DNA of 64,000 bases, from NCBI GenBank assembly GCA_900696465.1, contig CAADGE010000048.1, positions 186,001 through 250,000 of the forward strand. Reading direction: 5' to 3'. This document shows, piece after piece, positions 25,933 through 35,166 of the stretch; positions within the stretch are counted from its first letter, which is position 1, and every line of letters begins with the position of its first letter. The notes beneath the pieces are model-generated. The model ran no database searches and was not told the DNA's origin. It saw nothing but the letters and a program-made list of their open reading frames with translations. Position numbers and translations under genes: made by a program. The stretch comes from an uncultured Planctomycetota bacterium (GTDB taxonomy: Bacteria; Planctomycetota; Phycisphaerae; UBA1845; UTPLA1).

Positions 25933-28308
25933 ATGAAAGCATCTTCTGATTCGATTCTGAAAGTCTGCTTCCCCCTTGCCCTGTCGCTCCTGATAGGTCC
26001 GGGATGCGATAGGACCCCTGAAAAGGGCGAGAAATCTGCCCCGGAAAGCTCGGCGGTCCAGCAAACGGAGTCTGGCGTAGGTACCAATAAACCGGAAGAT
26101 AGCGCCTCCGAGCAGCCGAACACGCATCTCGAAAACGCACCGGTCAGCAAAGTCACCGTCCAGCCGGAACCGATTCTGCCAGCCGGCACATCCCTTGAGG
26201 AAATCGCCGAACGCGTCGACGAAGTCGATCCGGTCCGACCTCAGGCAGTAGAGCCCCGCAAGCGACGAGGGCCGGTCCCTACCACGCTCGATCCCGGTGA
26301 CAGCGGCCTGCCGACCATCGATCTGGTGGGTCTTCCTGAGGCCCTTCGATACGACGTCGTCACGGCATTTGAAGCAGCCAAAGCCGCTCTGAATAGTGCC
26401 ACCGCACTCGGCGAGCTGGGAATGTACTACTACGCGGCGGATTCGCCCCTCGCGGCCATCCCCTGTTTTGAGCGAGCCGCATCCATCGAACCGTCGTCGT
26501 TACGCTGGTGGTATTACCTGGGCCTTTCGTTTCTCGGGGCCTACGACGCAGAGCGCGCGGAGGAGGCGTTCACCAAGGCCGCCGCGACCGACGAAAAGTA
26601 CGCTCCGGTCCTTGTTGAGCTGGCCGAACTGAAACTGCGGCGGGACGTGAACGCTGCGCAACCTCTCTTCGAACGTGTTCTGGCGGTCAATCCTCAGGAG
26701 ACGCGCGCCCTCGTCGGACTGGCTGAATGCAAGATCGAAATGGGAGATTACGAAGCCGCCCGGGCTCTCCTGAAAGAGGCGCTCAATCTGGCCCCCAAGT
26801 ACGCAGCCGCACACGTTGCCATGACGACGGTTCTCCAGAAGCTCGGCCAGGAAGATGAAGCCCGTGCCCACCAGGAGGAAACGAAATTCGGCGGTCAACC
26901 CCCGCTGACCAGCGACCCGCTGCTTGTCGAGCTGCTCAGCCGGTCCGGCGGCGGGCAGGACTTGCTTGTCCTGGCGGAGCGGCTGGCGCGTGCCGGCCAG
27001 ATCTCACAGGCCATTTCCATGCTCCAGCAGGCAATCGACCGCAACGAGTCTGATCTCGGCGTGCGCCACGCCCTCGGCGTATTGCTCAGTATTCGCGGCC
27101 GCTATGTCGAGGCAATATCAGAATTCAGGACCGTCCTGAAGAAAAACCCGTACCAGTTCTCCACGCTCGTCGAACTGTCGCGGGCCCTCATGCGCCTCGG
27201 GGCCTATGCGGAGGCCGAGCAGCTTCTGCGGGAGGTCCTCAGCACGGCCACCAGCGACACCCGCGCGATCATGCTTTATGGCAGTCTGCTGATGAACATC
27301 GGCAAGTCGGAAGATGCGGTGCGCTACTTCCAGAAACTCGTGCAAACACGTCCCGATTACGCCGACGTTCACTGGGAACTTGCCAAGGCCTACACGGTCG
27401 ATAAGAAGTACGATCCCGCGGCACAGTCCTACCGCAAGTACACGCAACTGGCCGGGAGCAATGAGGATACCCCGCGCAAATTCGTCTGGGAGATGCTGCG
27501 CATCATGGTCGAGCAGCGTCGGGCTGCCGGCTCGGGTGTCGTCGTCGATCAGCGGCTCGAACCTGCGGTGCTGACGAACCTGGCCCGCTCTTTTGACGCC
27601 CAAGCCCTGCCAGATGCCGCTGCTGCGGCACGAGACTACGAAGGAATCATCGCCCGGGGTTCGTCGCGCCTCGCACGTCGCGGTGCGTTTCTGGAGGCCG
27701 AGCGCATCGCCCGGCTGGGACTTCCAGCTAACAAGACCACACAGGAACCGACCATCGTGAGACTGCTCCGGCAGGAGTTGTCGGACACGCCCGACGATCC
27801 CGGTGTGCGACACCTGCTGGCCCTGATTCTTGCTGCCTCTGGCGATGGTGCCGCGGCCGGCTCCGAATGGAGACAGCTCATTCGCCTGCGTCCGGAGTTC
27901 GAGCTGCCTTATGCTGCGTGGGGCATCCACCTGTTGAGCGAGTCGCAGCATAAGACGTCGGAGGAACTGTTCCGCAGCGGACTTAAGGTGCATCCGGAGT
28001 CGATCATTCTCCGCAACGCACTTGCCTGGCTCCTGGCCACGACGCCGGACGATTCCATTCGCAACCCGGAGGAGGCCGTTCGGCTCGCGGAGGAGGCCTG
28101 CAAGCAAACGGGTTTCCGCGATGCGGAATTGCTCGACACGCTGGCGGCAAGCTATGCCGCGTCCGGCAATTTCCGTGAGGCGACCCGCTTCGAGCAGGAA
28201 GCCATCAAGGCCGCGACGCAGGTCGGCCTGCGGGCCGCACTGGTGCGCTACCGTGAGCGACTGATTCTTTACGAGAAGGGGCTACCCTATCGTGAAGCGC
28301 GCCGGTAA
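25933..28308 (+). CDS. Lipoprotein-like TPR-repeat protein, paralogue 2
   Basis: A 791-residue exported protein with a signal ending in LLIGPGC, consistent with a lipoprotein. A low-complexity linker follows (rich in Glu, Pro, Ser to about residue 115). The rest is TPR repeats colinear with those of the protein at 21265-23412. Shared landmarks include the GLP motif near the first repeat, a conserved SDPLLVELLSRSGGG segment and a final repeat DAELLDTLAASYAASGNFREATRFEQEAI. It probably acts as a periplasmic or outer-membrane scaffold. The nitrilase-like gene starts 42 bases downstream and may be co-transcribed. Confidence 0.85.
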   Translation: MKASSDSILKVCFPLALSLLIGPGCDRTPEKGEKSAPESSAVQQTESGVGTNKPEDSASEQPNTHLENAPVSKVTVQPEPILPAGTSLEEIAERVDEVDPVRPQAVEPRKRRGPVPTTLDPGDSGLPTIDLVGLPEALRYDVVTAFEAAKAALNSATALGELGMYYYAADSPLAAIPCFERAASIEPSSLRWWYYLGLSFLGAYDAERAEEAFTKAAATDEKYAPVLVELAELKLRRDVNAAQPLFERVLAVNPQETRALVGLAECKIEMGDYEAARALLKEALNLAPKYAAAHVAMTTVLQKLGQEDEARAHQEETKFGGQPPLTSDPLLVELLSRSGGGQDLLVLAERLARAGQISQAISMLQQAIDRNESDLGVRHALGVLLSIRGRYVEAISEFRTVLKKNPYQFSTLVELSRALMRLGAYAEAEQLLREVLSTATSDTRAIMLYGSLLMNIGKSEDAVRYFQKLVQTRPDYADVHWELAKAYTVDKKYDPAAQSYRKYTQLAGSNEDTPRKFVWEMLRIMVEQRRAAGSGVVVDQRLEPAVLTNLARSFDAQALPDAAAAARDYEGIIARGSSRLARRGAFLEAERIARLGLPANKTTQEPTIVRLLRQELSDTPDDPGVRHLLALILAASGDGAAAGSEWRQLIRLRPEFELPYAAWGIHLLSESQHKTSEELFRSGLKVHPESIILRNALAWLLATTPDDSIRNPEEAVRLAEEACKQTGFRDAELLDTLAASYAASGNFREATRFEQEAIKAATQVGLRAALVRYRERLILYEKGLPYREARR

Positions 28309-28350
28309 CAGGTTCGCCTGACTTCCATCCGCGACTGCGGAACACTACTC

Positions 28351-29268
28351 ATGAAGCTTGTTGTCGCCACCACGCAGTTTCCAGTTTCCTCGGAGATTCC
28401 CCGTAATGCCCGTTACATCAGGCGGCAGATGAACGCAGCAGCGGAACGTGGCGCTGCCGTGGTCCATTTCTGCGAAGGCGCCCTCTCCGGATACGCGGGT
28501 GTCGATTTCCCCACGTTCGATAGTTTTGACTGGGATGCGCTGGAGCGATGCACCCACGAGATTTGCTCGCTCGCGGGTCAACTGGGCCTCTGGGTGCTGC
28601 TCGGCTCTGCACACCGCCTGACGGGTAACCGAAAACCGCACAACTCGGTCTATGTCATCAACGATCGTGGTAATATCGTTGACCGTTACGACAAGCGATT
28701 CTGTGCGGGTCGTCCGAACGATCCCGCAGCCGAACTGGTGCACTTTTCTCCCGGTAATCACCTCTGCATTATCTCGATTCGCAACGTGCGCTGCAGTGTG
28801 CTCATCTGCCATGAGTTTCGCTATCCGGAGCTGTATCGGGCGTGTAAGTCACAGGGTGTGCAAGTGGTGTTTCATTCCTTTCACGCCGGTCACGCTACCG
28901 GAAAACGACTGGCCTCCATGCGCCGGCAGGTCGGGCGCGACTTGTTACGCTGGAATCCAGCCGACACGCTTCCGGGCATCACCATGCCTGCAACCATGCA
29001 CGCTGCCGCAGCGAGCAATCATGTCTGGATCAGTTGCAGCAACACGTCGGCACGCGAGAGCTGCTGGCCGGCCTTCTTCGTACGGCCCGATGGTGTCATC
29101 ACCGGCCGGCTGCAGCGAAATCGTGCCGGTGTGCTCATCTCAACCGTAGACACAAACGCCAGATTCTACGATTCGACAGCGCCGTGGCGCGACCGGGCGA
29201 TGCGCGGAACGCTGCATTCCGGCAAGCTTGTCGATGACGCGCGTTCCCGCTGTCGGACGCGTCTTTAA
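28351..29268 (+). CDS. Carbon-nitrogen hydrolase (nitrilase superfamily)
   Basis: A 305-residue cytoplasmic enzyme of the nitrilase/amidase superfamily, hydrolysing a non-peptide C-N bond such as an amide or carbamoyl group. The catalytic triad is visible: Glu42 in FCEGALSGY, Lys115 in RYDKRF and Cys153 in LICHEFRYPEL. The sequence after Cys153 (FHSFHAGHATGKR) and the late SNHVWISCSNTS block fit the family. The substrate cannot be assigned. It follows the second TPR gene closely. Confidence 0.9.
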   Translation: MKLVVATTQFPVSSEIPRNARYIRRQMNAAAERGAAVVHFCEGALSGYAGVDFPTFDSFDWDALERCTHEICSLAGQLGLWVLLGSAHRLTGNRKPHNSVYVINDRGNIVDRYDKRFCAGRPNDPAAELVHFSPGNHLCIISIRNVRCSVLICHEFRYPELYRACKSQGVQVVFHSFHAGHATGKRLASMRRQVGRDLLRWNPADTLPGITMPATMHAAAASNHVWISCSNTSARESCWPAFFVRPDGVITGRLQRNRAGVLISTVDTNARFYDSTAPWRDRAMRGTLHSGKLVDDARSRCRTRL

Positions 29269-29301
29269 TGATGGCTCATTCTTGTTTGTGGTGTGGCGCG
29301 T

Positions 29302-30675
29302 TTAACCGGCGCGGTGATAGGTGTGACTGCCGCGCTGGCCGATGATGGGTAACTCATAAATCGCCGGGTTGAGCCGCTTGAGTACTTGCTCGACGCGGCC
29401 GGGCTCCTGCCGGCGAATGTGCTGCTCGAACTCGTCGCGGAACTTCTCAACGATCGTGCGGATCGGGTAGGCCGCGCCATCTGGAAGGCCGCAGATCGAG
29501 AGTCCCGGCATCATGCCCATCTTTCGCGTGACTTCACAGATCAGGTCCAGGTCGGCGATTCGCCCGGCGCCGAGGGCGATTCGCATGGCGATCTTGTACA
29601 TCCAGTTCGTGCCCTCACGACACTGGGTGCACTGCCCGCAACTCTCGTGGGAGTAGAAGCGCGCGACATTGGCCAGCACCTCGCGGATGTCAGCATCCTG
29701 CGGAATAACGATGGCGCCGGCCGTGCCCAGACCGAGCAGGCCGTACTTGCGGACCTCGTCAAAATCAAGTTTGCAGTCCAGCTCGCTTTCGGTGAGCACG
29801 CCGACCGAGAGCCCGCCGGGGATGCAGCCCTTGACCTTCCTGCCATCGATCATTCCCTGGCCGTAGTCATCACCGAAGATCAAGTCGCGACAGGTAATAC
29901 CAAGCGGGGCCTCGTAGCAGCCCGGCCGCTTGACCGGCCCGCTGATGGTATAGAGCTTCGGCCCGCTCGATCCTTCTGTACCGATGGATTTGAACCACGC
30001 CGCGCCGCGCTCGATGATGTGCGGCACGCAGCAGAGCGTCTCCACGTTGTTCACCACGGTCGGCCGACGGAAGAGCCCCTCTATCGCCGGGAAAGGCGGC
30101 TTGATCCTCGGCCAACCGCGCTTGCCTTCAAGCGACTCGATCAGGCCGGTCTCTTCCCCGCAGACGTAGGCCCCCGCACCGCGGTGGATGAAGCACTCCA
30201 GGTTGTAGCCGGTGCCGAAGAGATTCTTGCCGAACAGACCCGCCGCGTAGGCCTCGTCGAGGGCGGTCTGCAGAATGTGGAACTGCTCATGAAACTCGAC
30301 GCGCATGTAGATATATGCAGTCGTCGTCTGCGTGGCATATGCGGAGATGATGATACCTTCGAGTAGCTGGTGGGGGTCTTCTTCCATCAGCACTCGGTTG
30401 CAGAAAGTTCCCGGCTCGGACTCATCCGCATTGACGCACAGGTAGGTCACCTGGCGTTTCTCAGGCAGAAATGACCACTTCACGCCTGCGGGGAAGCCCG
30501 CGCCGCCACGACCGCGCAGGCCGCTTTCCTTGACGATTTCGACGATCTGAGCAGGGGTGTGATTCTTGAGGGCCTTCTCTGCCGCGGCATATCCGCCGCG
30601 TTCGCGGTAGACCTTCAGATTGCGAACGCCCTCAACGCCGACATTCTTCAAAAGGACGGGCTCGTACTTCGCCAT
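29302..30675 (-). CDS. nuoF: NADH-quinone oxidoreductase subunit F
   Basis: The 457-residue NADH-binding subunit of complex I, which takes hydride to FMN and passes electrons to cluster N3. Motifs: GLRGRGGAGFPAGVKWSF (FMN and NADH loop), VNADESEPGTFCNR, GAGAYVCGEETGLIESLEG, and the cluster motif ESCGQCTQCREGTNW with a later Cys in LSICGLPDG. It lies 8 kb away from nuoG and is separated from nuoE by two membrane-protein genes on the same strand. Confidence 0.95.
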   Translation of the reverse strand: MAKYEPVLLKNVGVEGVRNLKVYRERGGYAAAEKALKNHTPAQIVEIVKESGLRGRGGAGFPAGVKWSFLPEKRQVTYLCVNADESEPGTFCNRVLMEEDPHQLLEGIIISAYATQTTTAYIYMRVEFHEQFHILQTALDEAYAAGLFGKNLFGTGYNLECFIHRGAGAYVCGEETGLIESLEGKRGWPRIKPPFPAIEGLFRRPTVVNNVETLCCVPHIIERGAAWFKSIGTEGSSGPKLYTISGPVKRPGCYEAPLGITCRDLIFGDDYGQGMIDGRKVKGCIPGGLSVGVLTESELDCKLDFDEVRKYGLLGLGTAGAIVIPQDADIREVLANVARFYSHESCGQCTQCREGTNWMYKIAMRIALGAGRIADLDLICEVTRKMGMMPGLSICGLPDGAAYPIRTIVEKFRDEFEQHIRRQEPGRVEQVLKRLNPAIYELPIIGQRGSHTYHRAG

Positions 30676-30744
30676 GCGCGCTCTGATCTCCCTTACAACT
30701 GGTGCGGTGAGTATAGCAGGTGCCCTGCAGAAGGTAAGGGCATG

Positions 30745-32034
30745 TCATCCGCCAGGCGGGCGGGCGAGCAGCGCTGCGTTCGGAACGATCGCCTGGAAGT
30801 AAAGCAGACTCCACGCGATGCAGCAGACGGTCAGCCAGCTTCGCAGCCCGCCACGTGTCAGTGGGGCGATCACGACGAGCCAGATCGGAAGATAATCGAG
30901 CGCGAATCGATTCCAGCCCGCCTGGATAAATCCTGTGCCGTGATAACAGAGCAGCCCGAGCATGACCGGCAGGGTGCCGAGCATGAGCAGGCGCCGTTTC
31001 GGATCGCTCCACCATGCACGGATTCCGACGAGGACATACAAAAGCAGCGGCGTGGTCAGCCAGATACCGGTGCCCAGAAGATTCTTGGGCTTGATGTTGA
31101 TGTGACTGAAGGACACCTCTTCCAGGACCGGCGGGGCCAGGTGCATGTAGTAGAAGTTCTCGGGAATGAAGTGATGCGAGAAAGTGCCGTAAGTGGTGCA
31201 CTTGCGTGCGAGTTCCTCGGCTTCACGATTGACGTAGATATGTCGATAGCCGAAATCCAGTGGGTTGCCGAACTTCAGGTGATTGAGAACCAGAAGGGGC
31301 GCGGCGATGACCGCCAGACCGGCGAGACACAGGCCCAGCCGGCCGCGCTGTCGCGCAACCCACAGCAGCGGCAGGGCGTACAGAAACGTCATCTGCCGCG
31401 ACCATGTGGCGATCAGCAGGCCCAGCAGCCCCGGCCAGACGCGCTGTCGGCCGATCAGGTCTGCCGAGAGGATCAACAGGCCCACCTGCGAGGCGACGTG
31501 GTACATCTGCGCGAGCTGGCCTTCGCCTGCGTATGCGAGATTGGGCAGGACGGCCGTCCCGCCCATCCAGCCGAGTGTGAGCAGCGCCGCCCATGCCGAG
31601 TCACCCACTTGCCGACGGAAGACGAGGAAGCCCGTAATCGGCAGCGGCCAGAAGAACAGCAGCAGATGCGGCGTTCGGAGCCAGAGATCGGCGCGATCAA
31701 GGAGCAGTTTGTGCAACGGCGACAGAAGGACCGTGAGAAATCCGACCAGCGGCGGGAAGACGTTGTAGACCTTCCCGTTGTAGTAGGCCGTGTCATGCAT
31801 TCGATCCCGCGACGGGTCCAGTCCCTGGTCCGGCAGATCGAGGCGCCCGTCCATCCATGCGACGGCCTCGCGTATTCCGGCGTTATATTCAGCCGACGCA
31901 GCCCATTGTGAAAGCCGTATCTTTGGACCGAGGACAAGTTGAATTGCAGCAAGCAGAAGAAGAAAACAGATTACGGTCTTCCAGCGTGGCTCCCGACCGC
32001 CTGCGCTCAGCGATGATCCGTCAGTGGCATTCAT
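30745..32034 (-). CDS. Multi-pass membrane protein, possible GT-C-type glycosyltransferase (paralogue A)
   Basis: A 429-residue integral membrane protein with about ten hydrophobic segments. The first extracytoplasmic loop contains WMDGRLDLP, then RMHDTAYYNGKVYNVFPPLVGF, where the Asp residues resemble the catalytic loop 1 of GT-C lipid-linked sugar transferases. The ATG used is preceded by AGGA. It is clearly homologous to the next gene (32112-33377): the motifs GRL.LP, MHD and GKVYNVFPPL recur. The glycosyltransferase role is an inference from topology and the loop; donor and acceptor are unknown. Confidence 0.7.
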   Translation of the reverse strand: MNATDGSSLSAGGREPRWKTVICFLLLLAAIQLVLGPKIRLSQWAASAEYNAGIREAVAWMDGRLDLPDQGLDPSRDRMHDTAYYNGKVYNVFPPLVGFLTVLLSPLHKLLLDRADLWLRTPHLLLFFWPLPITGFLVFRRQVGDSAWAALLTLGWMGGTAVLPNLAYAGEGQLAQMYHVASQVGLLILSADLIGRQRVWPGLLGLLIATWSRQMTFLYALPLLWVARQRGRLGLCLAGLAVIAAPLLVLNHLKFGNPLDFGYRHIYVNREAEELARKCTTYGTFSHHFIPENFYYMHLAPPVLEEVSFSHINIKPKNLLGTGIWLTTPLLLYVLVGIRAWWSDPKRRLLMLGTLPVMLGLLCYHGTGFIQAGWNRFALDYLPIWLVVIAPLTRGGLRSWLTVCCIAWSLLYFQAIVPNAALLARPPGG

Positions 32035-32111
32035 CTTTCCTGCTCTACTGTTAGTGCATTGAACTGCGAACGTCCGAACATAGCTGGTCGCTATCCAACG
32101 GCCCCGTCGCG

Positions 32112-33377
32112 CTACCCGTACATCTCCGTCACAAGCCGGAAGTAGACCATGCTCCACGCGGATGCCGCGAGAATCCAGCGCAGCCGATCAGGCACCAGAA
32201 CACTGCGCGATGCCACGATTGCCAGCCAGGCCGGCAGAAAGTCCAGACTGAATCGATAGTAACCGGGTTGAATGTAACCCGTATTGTGATAGAGCAGCAG
32301 TCCGACGATAACGGCGAGCGTGGTAAGCATCAGACGTCGCTCTTCACAGACGCGCCACCATCGCCTGACATCAATCAAACAGAAGGCGAGCAACGGCATC
32401 GTGAACCAGATGCTCGCTCCTTGCGCGTTGAGCGTCGGGCGGATGCCGTAGGAACCGAGTTCCCATCCCGGCAGTTCAAAGTTCATGTGCCATGCGTTGC
32501 GAGGAATGTTCGCCGTGGAGAACAGGGCCTCTCGGCCTCGTCGGGCGAGCTCATCCTTGCGGCCTTCGTAGATGTAGCGGTAACCACTCTCGAAGGGTGA
32601 TCCGAACTTGGCCCACGACAGCGCCATGGGAAAGGACAGCGAGACGGCCACCGATGTGCAGACGGCTGTAATTCGTTTCGTGCGGCGTGGAGATGGATCT
32701 CGCCAGGCAGCCACGAACAGCGGTATCGCGTAGAGAATGCACGTCGGTCGTGACCATGTTGCGATCACCAGTCCGACAAGGCCGGGAGCATCGCTGCGGC
32801 GTCCGAGGAGCGAGCCGACGATCAACATCAGGCCCGTCTGTGAGAGCAGGTGGTTGACCTGGTTGATTCCGGCCTCCCGTGCGATCGAGAGGCACGGAAG
32901 CACCGGCGTGGCGAGTATCCAGATCGCGGTGAAGAGAGCGGCCCATGCGGGCCGTCCGACGACGCGGAGGAACATCCAGTATCCCACCAGCGGCAACGGC
33001 AGTGCCACCATCGCGACATACCAAGGCGCGTAAAACTGCCCCTCGGCGACGCCCAACAGTGGACCGACCGTGACAGCTGCATAAGCCAGGAGCGTAAGGA
33101 GAGGTGGGAAGACGTTGTAGACTCGCCCCTCGAACAAGGCGGAGTCGTGCATGCGACCGGGCAGGGTCAATCGCCCGTCGCGCCAGGCGAGCGCCTCGGC
33201 CAGGGCGTGGTTGGTCGCCGGATCGACGCGCCAGCTTGAAAGTTGAACAACCGGGCCAGCGGCCAGGTGCAGACCGACAAGCAGCAGCAGAAAACAGCCA
33301 ATGGTTTGGGATCTGGAGGCCGGGGCGGCCGTCGCCTGAGAATCGGAGATCGATGTCATTCCAGCCCGCGCCGACAT
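32112..33377 (-). CDS. Multi-pass membrane protein, possible GT-C-type glycosyltransferase (paralogue B)
   Basis: A 421-residue membrane protein homologous to paralogue A. Shared landmarks are AWRDGRLTLPGRMHDSALFEGRVYNVFPPLLTL, broken here by a few substitutions, WSRPTCILYAIPLF versus WSRQMTFLYALPLL, and the closing YHNTGYIQPGYYRFSLDFLPAWLA versus YHGTGFIQAGWNRFALDYLPIWLV. It starts 15 bases after the nuoE stop (a second ATG is at 33359). The two genes look like a tandem duplication lying between nuoE and nuoF. Confidence 0.7.
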   Translation of the reverse strand: MSARAGMTSISDSQATAAPASRSQTIGCFLLLLVGLHLAAGPVVQLSSWRVDPATNHALAEALAWRDGRLTLPGRMHDSALFEGRVYNVFPPLLTLLAYAAVTVGPLLGVAEGQFYAPWYVAMVALPLPLVGYWMFLRVVGRPAWAALFTAIWILATPVLPCLSIAREAGINQVNHLLSQTGLMLIVGSLLGRRSDAPGLVGLVIATWSRPTCILYAIPLFVAAWRDPSPRRTKRITAVCTSVAVSLSFPMALSWAKFGSPFESGYRYIYEGRKDELARRGREALFSTANIPRNAWHMNFELPGWELGSYGIRPTLNAQGASIWFTMPLLAFCLIDVRRWWRVCEERRLMLTTLAVIVGLLLYHNTGYIQPGYYRFSLDFLPAWLAIVASRSVLVPDRLRWILAASAWSMVYFRLVTEMYG

Positions 33378-33392
33378 TCCGGCCCAGCGGCC

Positions 33393-34028
33393 TTACGATT
33401 CTTTCATCTCGCGCACATCCGATGTTCGGGGCAGGTCCGCCGGGTCTGCCGTCGCTTTCTTCGCTGGTTTATCAAAGAGCGACGAACGCGGGAATGTGAT
33501 CTCATCGTTCTTGGCATCCTTGAGCAGCTTTGAAATCTGGTCCGGCTTGACGCGCTTGTGCATCTTTTCGTTGACCAGCACACACGGGGCATGGTCGCAG
33601 GCCGCCAGGCATTCCTCCGTCACGAGACTGTACTTGCCGTCCGGTGTAGTACCGTGTTCTTCAATCTTCAGCTCCTCGCGTGCCGCCTGGAGTACGGCAT
33701 CCGAACCCATGAGCTGGCAGGAAAGACTCCGACAGACGACCACGACTTTCTCGCCTTTGGCGTGGTCCCAAAAGTGTGTGTAGAAGCTCATCGTGTCCAG
33801 CACATCGCTCGGCGGAATCTCCAGCACCTCGGCGATCTCCTTCATCGCCTGGTGATTTACATGGCCAAGGGCATCCTGAACGACGTGCAGCGCAGGCAAC
33901 AGGGCCGCGCGCTTCGTCTCATACCGCGGAAAGAAGGAGCGAATTTTCTCCCGGACGGCATCGCTCAGAATCTGGGGGGCATCTTTATCAATGACCGGAT
34001 GAATGCGGTCGACGGCCTGCCATGCCAT
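33393..34028 (-). CDS. nuoE: NADH-quinone oxidoreductase subunit E
   Basis: The 211-residue thioredoxin-fold [2Fe-2S] subunit of complex I. Family blocks are SFFPRYETKRAALLPALHVVQDALGHV, MSFYTHFW and the cluster cysteines in CRSLSCQLMGSD and EECLAACDHAPC. The start has a GAGGAG site. The C-terminal 40 residues (SSLFDKPAKKATADPAD and on) form a charged tail beyond the usual domain. It is part of a minus-strand block with terC, a TrkH-like gene and nuoF, not of the main nuo operon. Confidence 0.95.
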   Translation of the reverse strand: MAWQAVDRIHPVIDKDAPQILSDAVREKIRSFFPRYETKRAALLPALHVVQDALGHVNHQAMKEIAEVLEIPPSDVLDTMSFYTHFWDHAKGEKVVVVCRSLSCQLMGSDAVLQAAREELKIEEHGTTPDGKYSLVTEECLAACDHAPCVLVNEKMHKRVKPDQISKLLKDAKNDEITFPRSSLFDKPAKKATADPADLPRTSDVREMKES

Positions 34029-34095
34029 GCTGCAAACTCCTCGTGGTTGATCTCGGGTGGAAAGTCTACCGGTCAGGCGCTCTTTGTGCCAGTCA

Positions 34096-35166
34096 CTACA
34101 TCGCCCGTTTGAGTGCGGCGATGGCCTGTTCTTCAAATTTCTTCGCACTCTGTAGGGCTTCGATCTGACGATCGCGCAACTCGCGAGGCGGCAGCCGATC
34201 GCCGAAAACGTGTTCCTGCGGGACATACTCGCGGTTGGACAGCAGCAGCCGCACTTCCTGATCGTAGAAATCCGCCGCCTGCGTGACGTGCATCTGGCGC
34301 GGCCCGAAGTCCTTCGCCACGCTGCGCAGATAACGCACGGCCGCGGCACGGGCATCTATAAGGCAGATATACGTCCAGAAGTTCGCATGGACGTACTTTG
34401 GATCGCTCACCGAGCGAAGACTCTGGCACCATTCGTCGAACGCCCGTGAACCCTGGGCAAATGGTCCGACGGCGCGTTTCTCGAACAGCTCAATGGCCCT
34501 GCGGAGCGCATCCAGCCGCATTTTCTCCCGTACCGGCGGTGGCTGCCGCTGTGTCAGCAGCACAACGGCCGTGGGCCATCCTGTGGCCAGCGTGTCGATC
34601 TTCTGGGCCGAGCCATTGTACGAGCGACACAGATAATCCGGCTCGCGCCGATAGCCCGTGATGATGCCCCAGTCCTCCGGCGGGATGACGTTGGCCGCCA
34701 GCACAGGCACCTGCTGATCAATGCTCAGGCGGATGGCGCGATGCATCGCGGCGGCCTCCGCGAATTCATCACTGCGAACCACGCGGACTTCGTACTGCCA
34801 GCCGATCGAAGCGAAGAGGTCGTCCAGGCGGCTGTCTCCCACGAGCGGATCGGAATTGCCGACGTCCCAGCGATCCACTCGAAACTGTGTCCGAAAGGCC
34901 ATGCCACTGACGGCCATCAATTCGTCGTAGCTGATCTTCCGGCCGACAGCGTCCAGAACGAGTTCCAGACAATGTACGAACGTGCAGTCCTTGCCCTTGG
35001 CGAAGCCGACAATCGGTCCCACACCGTCGACCCGGGCCTCGCCCGGTCGCTCGCGCACAAGCGAGACGCGGGCACGCTCGCTGACGACGGGCACTTCCTG
35101 AGAAGCCGGACAACCGAAGCAGATCAGTGCGAGGGGAAGTGCAAATAGACCATGCCATCGTCTCAT
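34096..35166 (-). CDS. Lipoprotein with BtrH-like (papain-fold-like) domain
   Basis: A 356-residue lipoprotein: signal RRWHGLFALPLALICFGC. Residues about 55-200 (GKDCTFVHCLELVLDAVG, YDELMAVSGMAFR, WQYEVRVVRSDEF, DQQVPVLAANVIPPEDWGIITGY) resemble the BtrH N-terminal or C39-like peptidase fold, in which the Cys at the start of a helix and a later His would be catalytic. No clear catalytic His is visible, so it may be non-enzymatic. The C-terminal half is helical. Its ATG overlaps the stop of the TrkH-like gene by four bases (ATGA), so translation of the two is coupled. Confidence 0.6.
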   Translation of the reverse strand: MRRWHGLFALPLALICFGCPASQEVPVVSERARVSLVRERPGEARVDGVGPIVGFAKGKDCTFVHCLELVLDAVGRKISYDELMAVSGMAFRTQFRVDRWDVGNSDPLVGDSRLDDLFASIGWQYEVRVVRSDEFAEAAAMHRAIRLSIDQQVPVLAANVIPPEDWGIITGYRREPDYLCRSYNGSAQKIDTLATGWPTAVVLLTQRQPPPVREKMRLDALRRAIELFEKRAVGPFAQGSRAFDEWCQSLRSVSDPKYVHANFWTYICLIDARAAAVRYLRSVAKDFGPRQMHVTQAADFYDQEVRLLLSNREYVPQEHVFGDRLPPRELRDRQIEALQSAKKFEEQAIAALKRAM

